Of a stretch of 64,000 bases of DNA, positions 27,511 to 40,821 are shown one piece after another. This DNA is from Caenibius sp. WL (GTDB taxonomy: Bacteria; Pseudomonadota; Alphaproteobacteria; Sphingomonadales; Sphingomonadaceae), in assembly GCF_019803445.1 (NCBI RefSeq), contig NZ_CP081844.1, forward strand, positions 2,368,501 through 2,432,500, given 5' to 3'. The notes beneath the pieces were generated by a model. That model was not told where the DNA came from, did no database searches, and saw nothing but the letters and a program-made list of their open reading frames with translations. A program made the translations under genes and the position numbers. Numbering within the stretch: position 1 is the stretch's first letter; every line of letters begins with the position of its first letter.

Positions 27511-28359
27511 CTAGTCCGCATGAGCCCTTCGGGCAAGAGGATGCCGTTCATTCACCAGTGCGACAAGCCTCGCCGTGTCGACATGGGTGTAAATCTGCGT
27601 TGTCGCGATATCGGCATGGCCGAGCAAAGTCTGCAGCACACGCAAGTCCGCCCCGCCTTCGAGCAGATGAGTCGCGAAAGCATGGCGCAGGACGTGCGGA
27701 CTGACCTTTTCGGGCGCAATCCCGGCGCGCACCGCGAGATCTTTCAACAACTGGAACAGGCGAATGCGGGACAAATGCTTGCCGCGCGAAGGAAACAGGA
27801 ACTTCCCGCCATCCGGGCGCAGTTCCAGCCACTGGCGCAGCGCCTGCCCCGCCCGGCGGCCGACCGGCACCATCCGCGCCTGCCCGCCTTTGCCCGTGAC
27901 GGTAACAAACGGCGCGTCGCGGGGCACGGCGGCAAGCGGCAGGGAAACGAGCTCGCTCGCCCGCAGACCCGATCCATAGAGCAATTCGAGCAGAGCCAGC
28001 ATGCGCACGGCCTCAGCCCTGCCGCTTTCCGCTTCGGATTCGGCGCAGGCGAACAGCGCCTCTATCTCCGCATGCGTGAGCAGCCGGGGCAGCGGGCGGC
28101 GTGTCACCGGGCGGGGCAAAGCGGACGAGGGATCGTCCTTGCGCCAGCCTTCATCCACCAGAAACCCGAAGAACTGCCGCAAGGCCGAGCTTTTGCGGGC
28201 AAGGCTCGACGGGGCAAGGCCCGACCATGCCCTGGTGAGGCGAATCAGCGATTCGCGATCCGCCGCGGCAATATCGCCGACGATCTCCTCCGCCCCTTCC
28301 AGATCGCGGCGATAGGCGGCCAGCGTGTTGGCCGCCGCGCCGCGTTCCGCAGCCAGCAT
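27511..28359 (-). CDS. xerD: Tyrosine recombinase XerD
   Basis: XerD with XerC resolves chromosome dimers at dif. The catalytic set is complete: Arg133 (GSGLRASEL), Lys157 (TGKGGQ), His222 and Arg225 (HVLRHAFATH), His248 (LGHADIATTQ) and Tyr257 (YTHV). The first available ATG at 28359 gives 282 aa. The six codons before it would read IDSFLS, which matches the normal family N-terminus, but no ATG, GTG or TTG precedes them before an in-frame stop. Either the ATG is right and the end is trimmed, or a rare start is used. It sits two codons of overlap-free DNA after the 626-aa gene. Confidence 0.9.
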   Translation of the reverse strand: MLAAERGAAANTLAAYRRDLEGAEEIVGDIAAADRESLIRLTRAWSGLAPSSLARKSSALRQFFGFLVDEGWRKDDPSSALPRPVTRRPLPRLLTHAEIEALFACAESEAESGRAEAVRMLALLELLYGSGLRASELVSLPLAAVPRDAPFVTVTGKGGQARMVPVGRRAGQALRQWLELRPDGGKFLFPSRGKHLSRIRLFQLLKDLAVRAGIAPEKVSPHVLRHAFATHLLEGGADLRVLQTLLGHADIATTQIYTHVDTARLVALVNERHPLARRAHAD

Positions 28360-28393
28360 GGACAGGAAACTGTCGATGGCGGCGGCGATGGCC

Positions 28394-30274
28394 CTAGCCC
28401 CGCGCGACCGCCTCGGCCGCGATCATCCGCGCTTCGGCCGACAAACCGACCCGATTGAGCGCGGAAACGATATGGTAGAGATGGCGGGGCGTCATCTTGC
28501 CCCAATCGTCGCCCTGCATGCCAAGCCCAGCAAGCAGCGCGACAAGTGCGGGATTGTTCACTTCGGCCGCCTTGTCGATCATCCGGGTCCACCGGGTCGG
28601 CTTGTCGAGACTGTCGCCGAGATCCCCGGCGAGATTCACCGCCGTTGCCTTGTCGAGCCGCCCCAGCCCGGCCAGCCCGGCCACCAGGAAGCGCGATTTG
28701 CGCTGGCCCGCGCTGGTATCGTCATCGATGAAACTGCTGACCGAGGACGTGCTCACCTGCCCTTCCCGCTCCGGCTGGGCCACGGCCAGAAGGCCCCATG
28801 CAGCGCTGCCATCGCTCACCACGCCGCCCCAGCGCATCGCGTTGTGATCCAGCCCCGCGGCCAGCATCGAAGCAACCAGCGAAGCCGCATCGTCGGCCAA
28901 TGCGTCGTTCGCCGGGATGCGCGCGGCGGCAAACGCCGTCAGCACCAGGCGGCCATAATCCGGCTGCCCTTCCGTGCCCCAGATATCCCGCATGGCAGCC
29001 ACGCGATTTTCATAGGTTTCGCCCGCATAGGCATCGCGCAGGCGCACCGCGCGCGTGGCGGCATCGCCGGTCACTTCATCGTCGGCATAGATCTGCGCAT
29101 AGAGATCCACCATCGCCTGCGCCGAGAGAATGCCTTCGCGCGCAGCGATATCGGCGGCCTGCGCCCGTGTCGCCAGCGGCAGCATCGGGGCGATGGCCGC
29201 ACTGCGCCAGTAATAGGGCGATGCATCGCGCATCAGCTTGTCGGGGATGGTGACGCCCAACGCATTGGCCAGCGAGAAACGCCAGGGATTGAGTTCGGAA
29301 ACCTTGTCCCATTCGATCGTCACCGCACCCCGGGCATCGGCGGCGGCATTCGCGAATCGCTGTGCCAGCAGCACATCGATCATCGGGGCGATTTCCCTGG
29401 TCCGGGCGCGGCGCAGGTCCGTCTTTGCGCTGCTGCCCCGGCCGGAATAGGCATCGCAGATCGACCGGGCGAGTTGCCACTGCGGATCGGTGCGCAAGCT
29501 GCCGTGCAGCCGGGTGGCCGGGCAGATGCCGAGAATATCCGACGTAGCGACGTAGGAATCGAACGCCACGCCGATCAGCGCCGCGTCGTAATTGGCCGTA
29601 TCGACATCCTGCACCAGCGACCGCGCGACCACAGGTTCGCCCAGCTTGTTGAGCACATTGGCGCGCAAGGCGGCGAATTCGACCGGATTCATATCGGCAG
29701 GCGCGGTCAGTCGGCTGGCCAATGTCCGGCGCAACAGGATATGGCCCCAACGCGAAACGAGCGGCCCCTTGGTCCCGCGCAGGGCAGCGCGGACCAGCGA
29801 CGCAGGCTGGCCTGCCAATGCCTGCGAAGGCATCCCACCTTCGGCGCTGTCGATCACGCCGACCCGCTCCATCGACCGCCGCACCGATGCGGGAATATCG
29901 AACTTCGGCTTCAGGCCCAGCAATTCGTCGATCTGGTCGTTCGACATCGAATCGAGTTCGGCCAGCGTCGGCAGCTTATCGGGCAGCGCGGCCACCGGGG
30001 CATCGCTCGCCCCCGTGGGATCTGCCGGGATGATACGCGGAGCGGCGGAGCCGCCCGGCGATGGCGCCGAAGCGGGCTGTGCAGACGTGCCGCCCGGGCG
30101 CGAGGGAGCAGGCGTGGGCGTGGGCGAAGGAGACGGTCTGGGATCGTCAAACCCCGGCGGCAGCAGCGATTCCGGGGCATCCTGCGCCACCACGAGCGTG
30201 GAGCACACCAACGCCGAACACAAAGCCAGCGCCCCACCACCGGCCAGCAGGCCGCGTTTCACAGTCCAGATCAC
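28394..30274 (-). CDS. Exported alpha-helical hypothetical protein
   Basis: A 626-aa protein not assigned to a named family. A signal peptide or anchor (GLLAGGGALALCSALVCSTLVVAQ) is followed by a Pro/Ser/Thr-rich linker (about residues 35-90), then a long region that looks alpha-helical and repeat-like with many Ala-Leu heptads. Only two Cys follow the signal region (in GICPAT and RSICDAY), a possible periplasmic disulfide. The GTG start at 30274 has GGGAGG six bases upstream and overlaps the stop of a 44-aa membrane protein gene (GTGA). The downstream xerD and accA run the same way. Function unknown; an envelope role is inferred from export. Confidence 0.8.
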   Translation of the reverse strand: MIWTVKRGLLAGGGALALCSALVCSTLVVAQDAPESLLPPGFDDPRPSPSPTPTPAPSRPGGTSAQPASAPSPGGSAAPRIIPADPTGASDAPVAALPDKLPTLAELDSMSNDQIDELLGLKPKFDIPASVRRSMERVGVIDSAEGGMPSQALAGQPASLVRAALRGTKGPLVSRWGHILLRRTLASRLTAPADMNPVEFAALRANVLNKLGEPVVARSLVQDVDTANYDAALIGVAFDSYVATSDILGICPATRLHGSLRTDPQWQLARSICDAYSGRGSSAKTDLRRARTREIAPMIDVLLAQRFANAAADARGAVTIEWDKVSELNPWRFSLANALGVTIPDKLMRDASPYYWRSAAIAPMLPLATRAQAADIAAREGILSAQAMVDLYAQIYADDEVTGDAATRAVRLRDAYAGETYENRVAAMRDIWGTEGQPDYGRLVLTAFAAARIPANDALADDAASLVASMLAAGLDHNAMRWGGVVSDGSAAWGLLAVAQPEREGQVSTSSVSSFIDDDTSAGQRKSRFLVAGLAGLGRLDKATAVNLAGDLGDSLDKPTRWTRMIDKAAEVNNPALVALLAGLGMQGDDWGKMTPRHLYHIVSALNRVGLSAEARMIAAEAVARG

Positions 30275-30405
30275 AAATCGCCTCCCGGCACCGCCACAGG
30301 CTCGCTGATATCGTGCAGCGGCTGTTCGCCACCGTTGATCCAGGCGTAGGCGAAGACCAGAGCCACGAACACCGCCAAAACCACCCAAAATCGCCTGCCG
30401 GCCAT
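30271..30405 (-). CDS. Small single-pass membrane protein coupled to the 626-aa exported protein
   Basis: A 44-aa ORF begins at ATG 30405 and stops at 30271. Residues 4-22 form one hydrophobic helix (FWVVLAVFVALVFAYAW) after Arg-Arg, and the rest is a short acidic periplasmic tail. Its TGA overlaps the GTG start of the following gene, and its last codons contain the latter's ribosome-binding site. The overlap and uninterrupted helix argue for a real translated gene. It was too short for ordinary ORF searches. Function unknown; a partner of the exported protein is the natural inference. Confidence 0.65.
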   Translation of the reverse strand: MAGRRFWVVLAVFVALVFAYAWINGGEQPLHDISEPVAVPGGDL

Positions 30406-30485
30406 CGTTTAACCGTCTTCCTGCCAATGAACTCCGCGCGAGCGCGCTTGCACTGCCGGTTAGCGCATCTATAGGCAGGGCGGCA

Positions 30486-31055
30486 ATGACTGTCGATCAG
30501 CCCCCCCCTTCTCATGGCGATATTGCCGCCCTTATGGCACGGATCGACCGGCCTATCGTCTTGGTCGGGCTGATGGGCGTCGGCAAATCGTCGGTCGGCC
30601 GCCGTCTGGCCGCGGTGCTCGATCTGCCGTTCACCGACGCCGACGATGCCATCGAAGAAGCCGCGCAGATGACTATCAACGACATGTTCGCGATGCACGG
30701 CGAACAGGATTTCCGCGACGGCGAACGGCGCGTGATCGCGCGGCTGATGGAAGAAGAACGCGGCGTGATCGCCACCGGCGGCGGCGCTTTCGTCAATGAG
30801 GAAACGCGCAAGCTGATTCTCGACAAGGGTCTGGCGGTCTGGCTCGATGCCGATCTCGATACGCTGGTCGAACGCGTCGGGCGCAAGGACAACCGGCCCT
30901 TGCTGCGCGATGGCAATCCGCGCGATATTCTGGCCCGGCTGAAGACGGAACGCGAACCGGCCTATGCACAGGCGCCGATTCACGTGCTCAGCGCCCCCGG
31001 CCCGCACCAGCGGACGGTCAATGCGATTCTGAAAGCGATCGATTCATGGCTGTGA
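30486..31055 (+). CDS. aroK: Shikimate kinase
   Basis: Phosphorylates shikimate at O3 in aromatic amino-acid synthesis. The 189-aa protein has Walker A GLMGVGKSS (28-36), the shikimate-binding DADDAIEEAA, the FRDGERRVI arginine region, the GGGAF glycines and the lid segment RKDNRPLL. It overlaps aroB by ten bases, so the pair is co-translated. It is divergent from the 44-aa membrane protein gene. Confidence 0.97.
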   Translation: MTVDQPPPSHGDIAALMARIDRPIVLVGLMGVGKSSVGRRLAAVLDLPFTDADDAIEEAAQMTINDMFAMHGEQDFRDGERRVIARLMEEERGVIATGGGAFVNEETRKLILDKGLAVWLDADLDTLVERVGRKDNRPLLRDGNPRDILARLKTEREPAYAQAPIHVLSAPGPHQRTVNAILKAIDSWL

Positions 31056-32152
31056 TTCCCGTCGAATTGGCCGGACGGCCTTACGAAGTCCATGTCGGCA
31101 CCGGATTGCTGGCCGATATGATCACCCATTGCCGGGGCCGCCTGCGCAAGCGCGGTGTGCCGATCGTTACCGATGCCAATGTGCACGCGGCGTGGGGCGC
31201 GGTGGTCGATCACGCATTGCGCGAAGCGGGGCATGAACCGCACTGGCGCATCCTGCCTGCCGGCGAAGCGACCAAGAGCTGGGACCAGCTTGCCGCCACG
31301 GTCAACTGGCTGCTCGAATGCGAAGTCGAACGCGGCGATCATATTCTCGCGCTCGGCGGCGGAGTGATCGGCGATCTGACCGGGTTTGCCGCTGCGATTC
31401 TCAAGCGCGGGTGCCATTTCATCCAGTTGCCGACCACGCTGCTGGCGCAGGTCGATTCGTCGGTCGGCGGCAAGACCGCGATCAACACCCCGGCGGGCAA
31501 GAATCTCGTCGGCGCGTTCCATCAACCCTCGCTGGTGCTGGCCGATCTCGCAGCGCTCGAAACGCTGCCCGCGCGCGAACTCGGTGCGGGCTATGCCGAA
31601 GTCGTCAAATACGGTCTGATCGGCGATGCCCCGTTCTTTACATGGTGCGAGGAAAACGGCCCTGCCCTGCTCGCCAGGGATACGGCGCTGCGCGAATATG
31701 CCGTGGCCCACAGCGTGAAAGCCAAGGCCCGGATCGTGGCGGAGGATGAACGCGAAACCACCGGCATCCGCGCCCTGCTCAATCTCGGCCATACGTTCGG
31801 CCATGCGCTGGAAGCCGAAACCGGCTTTTCCGACCGCCTGCTCCACGGCGAAGGCGTGGCGCTGGGCATGGTTCTGGCCGCCCGCTATTCCGCGCACATC
31901 GGCCTGATGGGCGCCGGCGAAGCCCGCCGGATCGAAGATGTGATCGCCGCCAGCGGCCTGCCCGCGAAGCTTTCGCAGCTCGGCCTCGATTGCGACGGCC
32001 GCACACTGGCCAACCACATGCTGCATGACAAGAAGATGGACGCGGGCACTCTGCCCTTCGTGCTGATGAAAGGCATCGGACAGGCATTCCTCGCCCGCGA
32101 TGTGCAATTGGACGATGTGGCGGCGTTTCTGGACGGCGAACTGGCGCGCTGA
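31046..32152 (+). CDS. aroB: 3-dehydroquinate synthase
   Basis: Closes the ring of DAHP to 3-dehydroquinate, two steps upstream of AroK in the shikimate pathway. The 368-aa protein has the NAD-binding GGGVIGDLTGFAA, PTTLLAQVDSSVGGKTAIN, KNLVGAFHQP, and zinc-ligand histidines in LNLGHTFGHALE and LLHGEGVALGM. The start ATG is inside the 3' end of aroK. The convergent csaA gene ends 39 bases downstream. Confidence 0.97.
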   Translation: MAVIPVELAGRPYEVHVGTGLLADMITHCRGRLRKRGVPIVTDANVHAAWGAVVDHALREAGHEPHWRILPAGEATKSWDQLAATVNWLLECEVERGDHILALGGGVIGDLTGFAAAILKRGCHFIQLPTTLLAQVDSSVGGKTAINTPAGKNLVGAFHQPSLVLADLAALETLPARELGAGYAEVVKYGLIGDAPFFTWCEENGPALLARDTALREYAVAHSVKAKARIVAEDERETTGIRALLNLGHTFGHALEAETGFSDRLLHGEGVALGMVLAARYSAHIGLMGAGEARRIEDVIAASGLPAKLSQLGLDCDGRTLANHMLHDKKMDAGTLPFVLMKGIGQAFLARDVQLDDVAAFLDGELAR

Positions 32153-32191
32153 ATTTCGCGCCACCTGCTTTCCCAAACCTAAACTAACCTC

Positions 32192-32563
32192 TCAGAACAA
32201 CCGCGCCCCATTGGGCACGGGCACATCGGGCGAGAACAGCACCACCCGCTCCTGATCGTCGGCGAAACCGATCGTCAGCACTTCCGACAGGGCTTTGCCG
32301 ATCTGGCGCGGGGGGAAGTTGACCACGGCGGCCACCTGCCGCCCGATCAGGTCATCCGGCTTGTAGAGCGCGGCGATCTGCGCGCAGCTCCGTTTCACCC
32401 CGATAGCAGGCCCGAAGTCGATCCTGAGTTTCAGACTCGGCTTGCGGGCCTCGGGGAACTCCTCCGCCCCGACGACCGTGCCGATCCGGATATCGACTTT
32501 GAGGAAATCCTCGAAAGCGATCTGATCTGCTACCGGTGCGTCGGGGGCGTGGAGGAGATGCAT
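32192..32563 (-). CDS. csaA: CsaA-type tRNA-binding protein
   Basis: A 123-aa protein with a single OB-fold of the tRNA-binding (EMAP/CsaA) type: FLKVDIRIGTVVGAEEFPEARKPSLKLRIDFG and RQVAAVVNFPPRQIG. CsaA is proposed to be a chaperone-like or tRNA-structure-binding protein. It is preceded by pccA with one base between the two genes, so it is probably the last gene of the propionate operon; a functional link to propionate is not evident. Confidence 0.9.
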   Translation of the reverse strand: MHLLHAPDAPVADQIAFEDFLKVDIRIGTVVGAEEFPEARKPSLKLRIDFGPAIGVKRSCAQIAALYKPDDLIGRQVAAVVNFPPRQIGKALSEVLTIGFADDQERVVLFSPDVPVPNGARLF

Positions 32564-32564
32564 C

Positions 32565-34589
32565 TTATTCCAGTTCGAGAATGATCGCGTCGACCGCCAG
32601 GCTGTCGCCAGCCTTGGCGTTCACGCTTTTCACCGTTCCGGCCTTTTCGGCGCGGAGGATGTTTTCCATTTTCATCGCTTCGATCACCGCCAGCGGCTGA
32701 CCGATTTCGACCTGATCGCCTTCGGCAACGTCAAGACGGACGAGCAGGCCCGGCATCGGGCAGATCAGGAAGCGCGAAAGATCGGGCGGGATCTTTTCGA
32801 TCATGTGGTGGACATACTTCGCGGCCCGCGCGGGCAGCACGCGCACATCATGGATCGCGCCGCGCGTCGTCAGGCGGAAGCCCGCGCGCCGCTGTTCCAC
32901 TTTCACCGCGATCTCCTCGTCCCCGATTTCGGCGGTGACGAGCGGTTCGCCCGGCGTGTAGGCCATCGACAGATCGACCGGCGTGCCATCGACAGTGATG
33001 GTGTCTTCATCGATCACCACATCATGCAGCGCATCGCCGATCTTGACCTGCCATTCGGCGGGCGGTTCGAGCGCGGTGCCGCCGAGCTGGTTATCGATCT
33101 GGCGCGCGCGATCCGCCTGCGCGGTGGCGAGGAAGCCGGCAATCGCGGCGATATCGCGCAGCAGTTCGGGTGATGCGGCCGCACCGTGGAACCCTTCGGG
33201 ATATTCCTCGGCAATGAAGCCGGTGGTCAGTTCGCCCGAGCGGAAACGCGGATGCTGCATGATCGCGGAGACGAAATCGATATTGTGGCCGAGGCCTTCG
33301 ATGCGGAATTCGTCCAGCGCCTTGATCTGCTTGTCGGCCGCTTCGTCGCGCGTCTTGCCCCAGGTGATCAGCTTGGCGATCATCGGGTCATAGAACATCG
33401 AGACTTCGCCGCCTTCGTAAACGCCATCGTCCACGCGCACGCCATCGACGCCGCGGCGGCCATTTTCGGCGCCATCGTCCGTCCAGCCCTCAACCGGCGG
33501 CTGATACCGCACCAGACGGCCGGTGGACGGCAGGAACCCGCGATAGGGGTCTTCGGCATAGACGCGGTTTTCGATCGCCCAGCCATCGATCTTCACGTCT
33601 TCCTGCTTGATCGACAGTTCTTCGCCCGCCGCGACGCGGATCATCTGTTCGACCAGATCGACGCCGGTGATCGCTTCGGTAACGGGGTGTTCCACTTGCA
33701 GGCGGGTGTTCATTTCGAGGAAGTAGAAGCTTTCCCCGGTCTTGTCCGCGCCCGACACGATCAGTTCGACAGTGCCCGCGCTGTGATAACCCACGGCCTG
33801 CGCCAGCGCGACGCACTGTTCGCCCATCGCCTTCCGCATCGCGGGGGTGACGAACGGCGACGGCGCCTCTTCCACCACTTTCTGGTGGCGGCGCTGGATC
33901 GAGCATTCGCGTTCGTTGAGATAAATCACGTTGCCGTGCTTGTCGCCCAGCACCTGGATTTCGATATGGCGCGGGTCTTCGATGAACTTTTCGATGAACA
34001 CGCGGTCATCGCCGAACGAATTCAGACCTTCGCGCTTCACGCTTTCGAAGCCTTCGCGCACGTCCTTCTCGGTGTAGGCCAGGCGCATGCCCTTGCCGCC
34101 ACCGCCAGCCGAAGCCTTCATCATCACCGGATAGCCGATCTCGTTCGAGATGCGCACCGCGTGCTCGGTGTCGTCGATCTCGCCGACATAGCCCGGCACC
34201 ACGTTGACGCCCGATTCCTTGGCCAGCTTCTTGGATTCGATCTTGTCGCCCATGGCGGCGATCGCATTCACCGGCGGGCCGACGAAAGCGATGCCTTCCT
34301 TTTCCAGCGCTTCCACGAAGCTGGCGCGTTCGGACAGGAAGCCATAGCCGGGATGCACGGCATCAGCCCCGGTCTGCTTGCAGGCGGCGATGATCTTGTC
34401 CGCGATCAGGTAGGATTCGGCAGCAGGCGACGGGCCGATATGCACCGCTTCGTCCGCCATCTGGACGAACGGCGCGCGCGCATCGGCGTCCGAATAGACG
34501 GCAACCGTCTGGATACCCATGCGGCGGGCGGTCTTGATCACGCGGCAGGCAATTTCGCCGCGATTGGCGATGAGGATCTTCTTGAACAT
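32565..34589 (-). CDS. pccA: Propionyl-CoA carboxylase alpha (biotin) subunit
   Basis: A 674-aa biotin carboxylase with C-terminal biotin carrier. N-terminal ATP-grasp motifs include GYGFLSERASFVEAL, KASAGGGGKGMRLAY and EMNTRLQVEHPVTE. The carrier ends with VIEAMKMENIL, biotinylated Lys640. The long linker region between is the type found in propionyl-CoA carboxylases rather than AccC, and the gene lies with pccB and the mutase. It carries out ATP-dependent carboxylation of biotin, which PccB passes to propionyl-CoA. Start at 34589. Confidence 0.95.
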   Translation of the reverse strand: MFKKILIANRGEIACRVIKTARRMGIQTVAVYSDADARAPFVQMADEAVHIGPSPAAESYLIADKIIAACKQTGADAVHPGYGFLSERASFVEALEKEGIAFVGPPVNAIAAMGDKIESKKLAKESGVNVVPGYVGEIDDTEHAVRISNEIGYPVMMKASAGGGGKGMRLAYTEKDVREGFESVKREGLNSFGDDRVFIEKFIEDPRHIEIQVLGDKHGNVIYLNERECSIQRRHQKVVEEAPSPFVTPAMRKAMGEQCVALAQAVGYHSAGTVELIVSGADKTGESFYFLEMNTRLQVEHPVTEAITGVDLVEQMIRVAAGEELSIKQEDVKIDGWAIENRVYAEDPYRGFLPSTGRLVRYQPPVEGWTDDGAENGRRGVDGVRVDDGVYEGGEVSMFYDPMIAKLITWGKTRDEAADKQIKALDEFRIEGLGHNIDFVSAIMQHPRFRSGELTTGFIAEEYPEGFHGAAASPELLRDIAAIAGFLATAQADRARQIDNQLGGTALEPPAEWQVKIGDALHDVVIDEDTITVDGTPVDLSMAYTPGEPLVTAEIGDEEIAVKVEQRRAGFRLTTRGAIHDVRVLPARAAKYVHHMIEKIPPDLSRFLICPMPGLLVRLDVAEGDQVEIGQPLAVIEAMKMENILRAEKAGTVKSVNAKAGDSLAVDAIILELE

Positions 34590-34663
34590 CGGTGTCCTAC
34601 TGTTCGACCTGAAAAGGAAAGTGTTGGGTACTGCTCACGAGGAGCGGTGAGAAGAAAAGGCAA

Positions 34664-35697
34664 TCATTCGGCGGCTTGCAGCTTGGCGCAGCCGCGCGGC
34701 ATGCGGGCGGCTTCGGCTTCCGCCTCGGTCTGCGTGATCGGCATCGGCGTGATCCCGAGCCGGGCGAACATCGCCGCGTCGTTATCGTCACCGGCGTTGG
34801 GCGCGGTCAGCAGCTTGTCACCGGTGAACAGCGAATTTGCCCCGGCAAGGAAGCACAGCGCCTGTGTCGCTTCCGACATCGATTCCCGGCCCGCCGAAAG
34901 GCGAACCATCGATTCCGGCATGGTGATGCGCGCCACCGCCACGGTGCGGACGAATTCGATATCGTCGATCTTCGCCAGCGGGGTGTCGGCCAGCATATCG
35001 CCCAGCACGGTGCCTTTCACCGGCACCAGCGCGTTGATCGGCACGCTGCCCGGATGGCTGGGCAAAGTCGCCAGCGTGTGCACGAAGCCGACGCGATCCG
35101 CGCGGGTTTCCCCCATGCCGACAATGCCGCCCGAACAGACGTTGATCCCCGCCCCGCGCACGTTGGACAGCGTATCGAGGCGGTCATCCATCGTGCGGGT
35201 ACTGGTGATTTCGCCATAGCGTTCGGGCGAAGTGTCGATGTTGTGGTTGTAGTAATCGAGCCCGGCCTCGGCCAGCATATCGGCCTGCGCGGGCGTCAGC
35301 ATGCCCAGCGTCATGCAGGTTTCCATGCCCATGGCGCGCACGCCCTGCACCATTTCGATGATGGCGGGCATGTCGCGATCCTTGGGGTTGCGCCAGGCGG
35401 CACCCATGCAGAACCGGGTGGAGCCCTGATCGCGGGCCTGCGCGGCGCGCTGGAGCACTTCCTGCACGCCCAGCAGCTTGGTCGCCTTGACGCCGCTTTC
35501 CGCTTTCACCGATTGGCTGCAATAGCCGCAATCTTCCGGACACCCGCCCGTCTTGATCGAGAGCAGCGTCGACAGCTGCACCTGATTGTGCGGATGGTTC
35601 GCGCGGTGAACCTCCGCCGCGCGGAAGACCAGCTCCATAAAGGGCAGGTCGAACAGCGCGGCAATTTCTTCACGCGTCCAGTCGTTGCGGACTTCGC

Positions 35698-35701
<4 letters not shown>
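34664..35701 (-). CDS. bioB: Biotin synthase
   Basis: Radical-SAM enzyme that inserts sulfur into dethiobiotin. The 345-aa protein has the radical-SAM cluster CPEDCGYC and the BioB segments [28 protein letters not shown] and [15 protein letters not shown]. The GTG at 35701, with AAGGAGG seven bases upstream, overlaps the mutase stop as GTGA. It is unusual that no other bio genes are nearby; the gene is embedded in the propionate operon, where it would supply biotin for the carboxylase. Confidence 0.96.
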
Positions 35702-37863
<2,162 letters not shown>

Positions 37864-37880
37864 ATCGTCCTCGTGCCGCC

Positions 37881-38669
37881 TCAGCGGCCCTTGAATTGGG
37901 GTTTGCGCTTCTCGGCAAAAGCGACGAGAGCTTCCCGGAAGTCCTCGCTATAGCCCAGCACGCGCTGGTTATCGCGTTCCAGTGTCAGCACCTCGTCCAG
38001 CGTGCCTTGCGCCGCCGCGTTCATCTGGCTGCGGATCAGGCCGATGGCCTTGCCCGGCCCGGCGGCCAGCTTGGCGGCAATCGCCTGGGCCGTCGCCAGC
38101 ACTTCGCCATCATCGGCAACGCGGTTGATCAGGCCGGCGGCTCTTGCGTCTTCGGCCGACAGCTTTTCGCCCAGCAGCGCCATTTCCATCGCCCGCGCAC
38201 GGCCGACGCTGGCCGCGACCAGCCAGCTTGCGCCCGCATCGGGAACCAGCCCGATATTGACGAACGCCAGCAGCACATAAGCGGAGCGGGCCATGACCGA
38301 GATATCGCCCGCCAGCGCAAGGCTGAGGCCCGCGCCCACGGCCGGGCCATTGATCGCGGTGACCAGCGGCACGGGCAGGTCCATCAGCCGCCGGGTGAAG
38401 GGGTTGTAATGATCGTCGATCAATTGCCCGAGATCGTCCGGCAAGCCTTCATAACCCGCGCCATCGGGCTGCAGGTCCGCGCCGGAAGAAAAGGCGCGCC
38501 CTTCCCCGCTCAGCACGAAAGCCTTGCAACCATCGGCCAGCGCCGCATCGATCGCCGTGTTGAGTTCGGCAAAGACGTTGGGCGTCAGCGCATTGAGCTT
38601 GTCCGGGCGCGCCAGGAACAGAGTCGTGACCGGGCCTTCGCTCGACACCGTGATGAAATTGTATGCCAT
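37881..38669 (-). CDS. Enoyl-CoA hydratase/isomerase family protein
   Basis: A 262-aa crotonase-fold protein: [30 protein letters not shown], and the oxyanion segment [19 protein letters not shown], with [27 protein letters not shown]. The glutamates typical of hydratases are not both obvious, so it could be a hydratase, isomerase or a (methyl)malonyl-related crotonase. The ATG at 38669 overlaps the epimerase stop by one base (TGATG). Its position inside the propionate operon points to short-chain or branched acyl-CoA catabolism feeding propionyl-CoA. Confidence 0.88.
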   Translation of the reverse strand: MAYNFITVSSEGPVTTLFLARPDKLNALTPNVFAELNTAIDAALADGCKAFVLSGEGRAFSSGADLQPDGAGYEGLPDDLGQLIDDHYNPFTRRLMDLPVPLVTAINGPAVGAGLSLALAGDISVMARSAYVLLAFVNIGLVPDAGASWLVAASVGRARAMEMALLGEKLSAEDARAAGLINRVADDGEVLATAQAIAAKLAAGPGKAIGLIRSQMNAAAQGTLDEVLTLERDNQRVLGYSEDFREALVAFAEKRKPQFKGR

Positions 38670-39106
38670 CAATGCGCCTCTTTCGGGGTTTCCATGATCT
38701 CGGTCAGCACCCCGTTCATATCCTTGGGGTGGACGAAGAAAATCAATGTGCCGTGCGCGCCGATGCGCGGTTCGCCCAGAACGCGGGCGCCCTTGCCTTC
38801 GAACCATGCCTTGGCTTCGAGGATATCGGGCACCTCATAGCACATGTGATGCTGGCCGCCCGCCGGGTTCTTCGCAATGAAGCCATGGATCGGCGAATCC
38901 GCGCCCAATGGCTCGATCAGTTCGATCTGCGTGCCCGCGGTGCCGTTCTCGCCCGGCGTGTCGACGAAGCACACTTTCACGCCCTGCGTGGGCATATCGA
39001 ACGGTTCGTGGATTTTCGTCGCACCCATCACGTCGCGGTAATAGGCGATCGACTTTTCCAGCGACGGCGTTGCCACGCCGATATGATTGAGACGGCCAAG
39101 CTTCAT
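38669..39106 (-). CDS. mce: Methylmalonyl-CoA epimerase
   Basis: Interconverts the (S) and (R) forms of methylmalonyl-CoA, linking the carboxylase to the mutase. A 145-aa vicinal-oxygen-chelate fold protein: NHIGVATPSLEKSIAYYRDV (first metal His), VCFVDTPGENGTAGTQIELIEP and GQHHMCYEVPDI (second His), with LIFFVHPKDMNGVLTEIME carrying the Glu. The start is the ATG at 39106, ten bases after pccB ends. Confidence 0.95.
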   Translation of the reverse strand: MKLGRLNHIGVATPSLEKSIAYYRDVMGATKIHEPFDMPTQGVKVCFVDTPGENGTAGTQIELIEPLGADSPIHGFIAKNPAGGQHHMCYEVPDILEAKAWFEGKGARVLGEPRIGAHGTLIFFVHPKDMNGVLTEIMETPKEAH

Positions 39107-39116
39107 CGTCCGATCC

Positions 39117-40649
<1,533 letters not shown>

Positions 40650-40821
40650 TCAGCGGTCCCTCGAGCAAAATGGCCCGGCCTTGCGATCCCCCGGGGATCG
40701 GCCGCGCCATGATTGTCCATTTTCGCATGATTTCCCGCAAACCGCCGACTCAGGCGGTCCGCATCATGCCCAAACATATGCAGTGTGCGCCCTTGGCGGC
40801 AGATATGCGCCGAGTCCAATG

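Noticed and set aside
27511-28359. Phage-type integrase
   Set aside because: Sequence and position with accA fit the chromosomal XerD; no attachment-site repeats are flanking.
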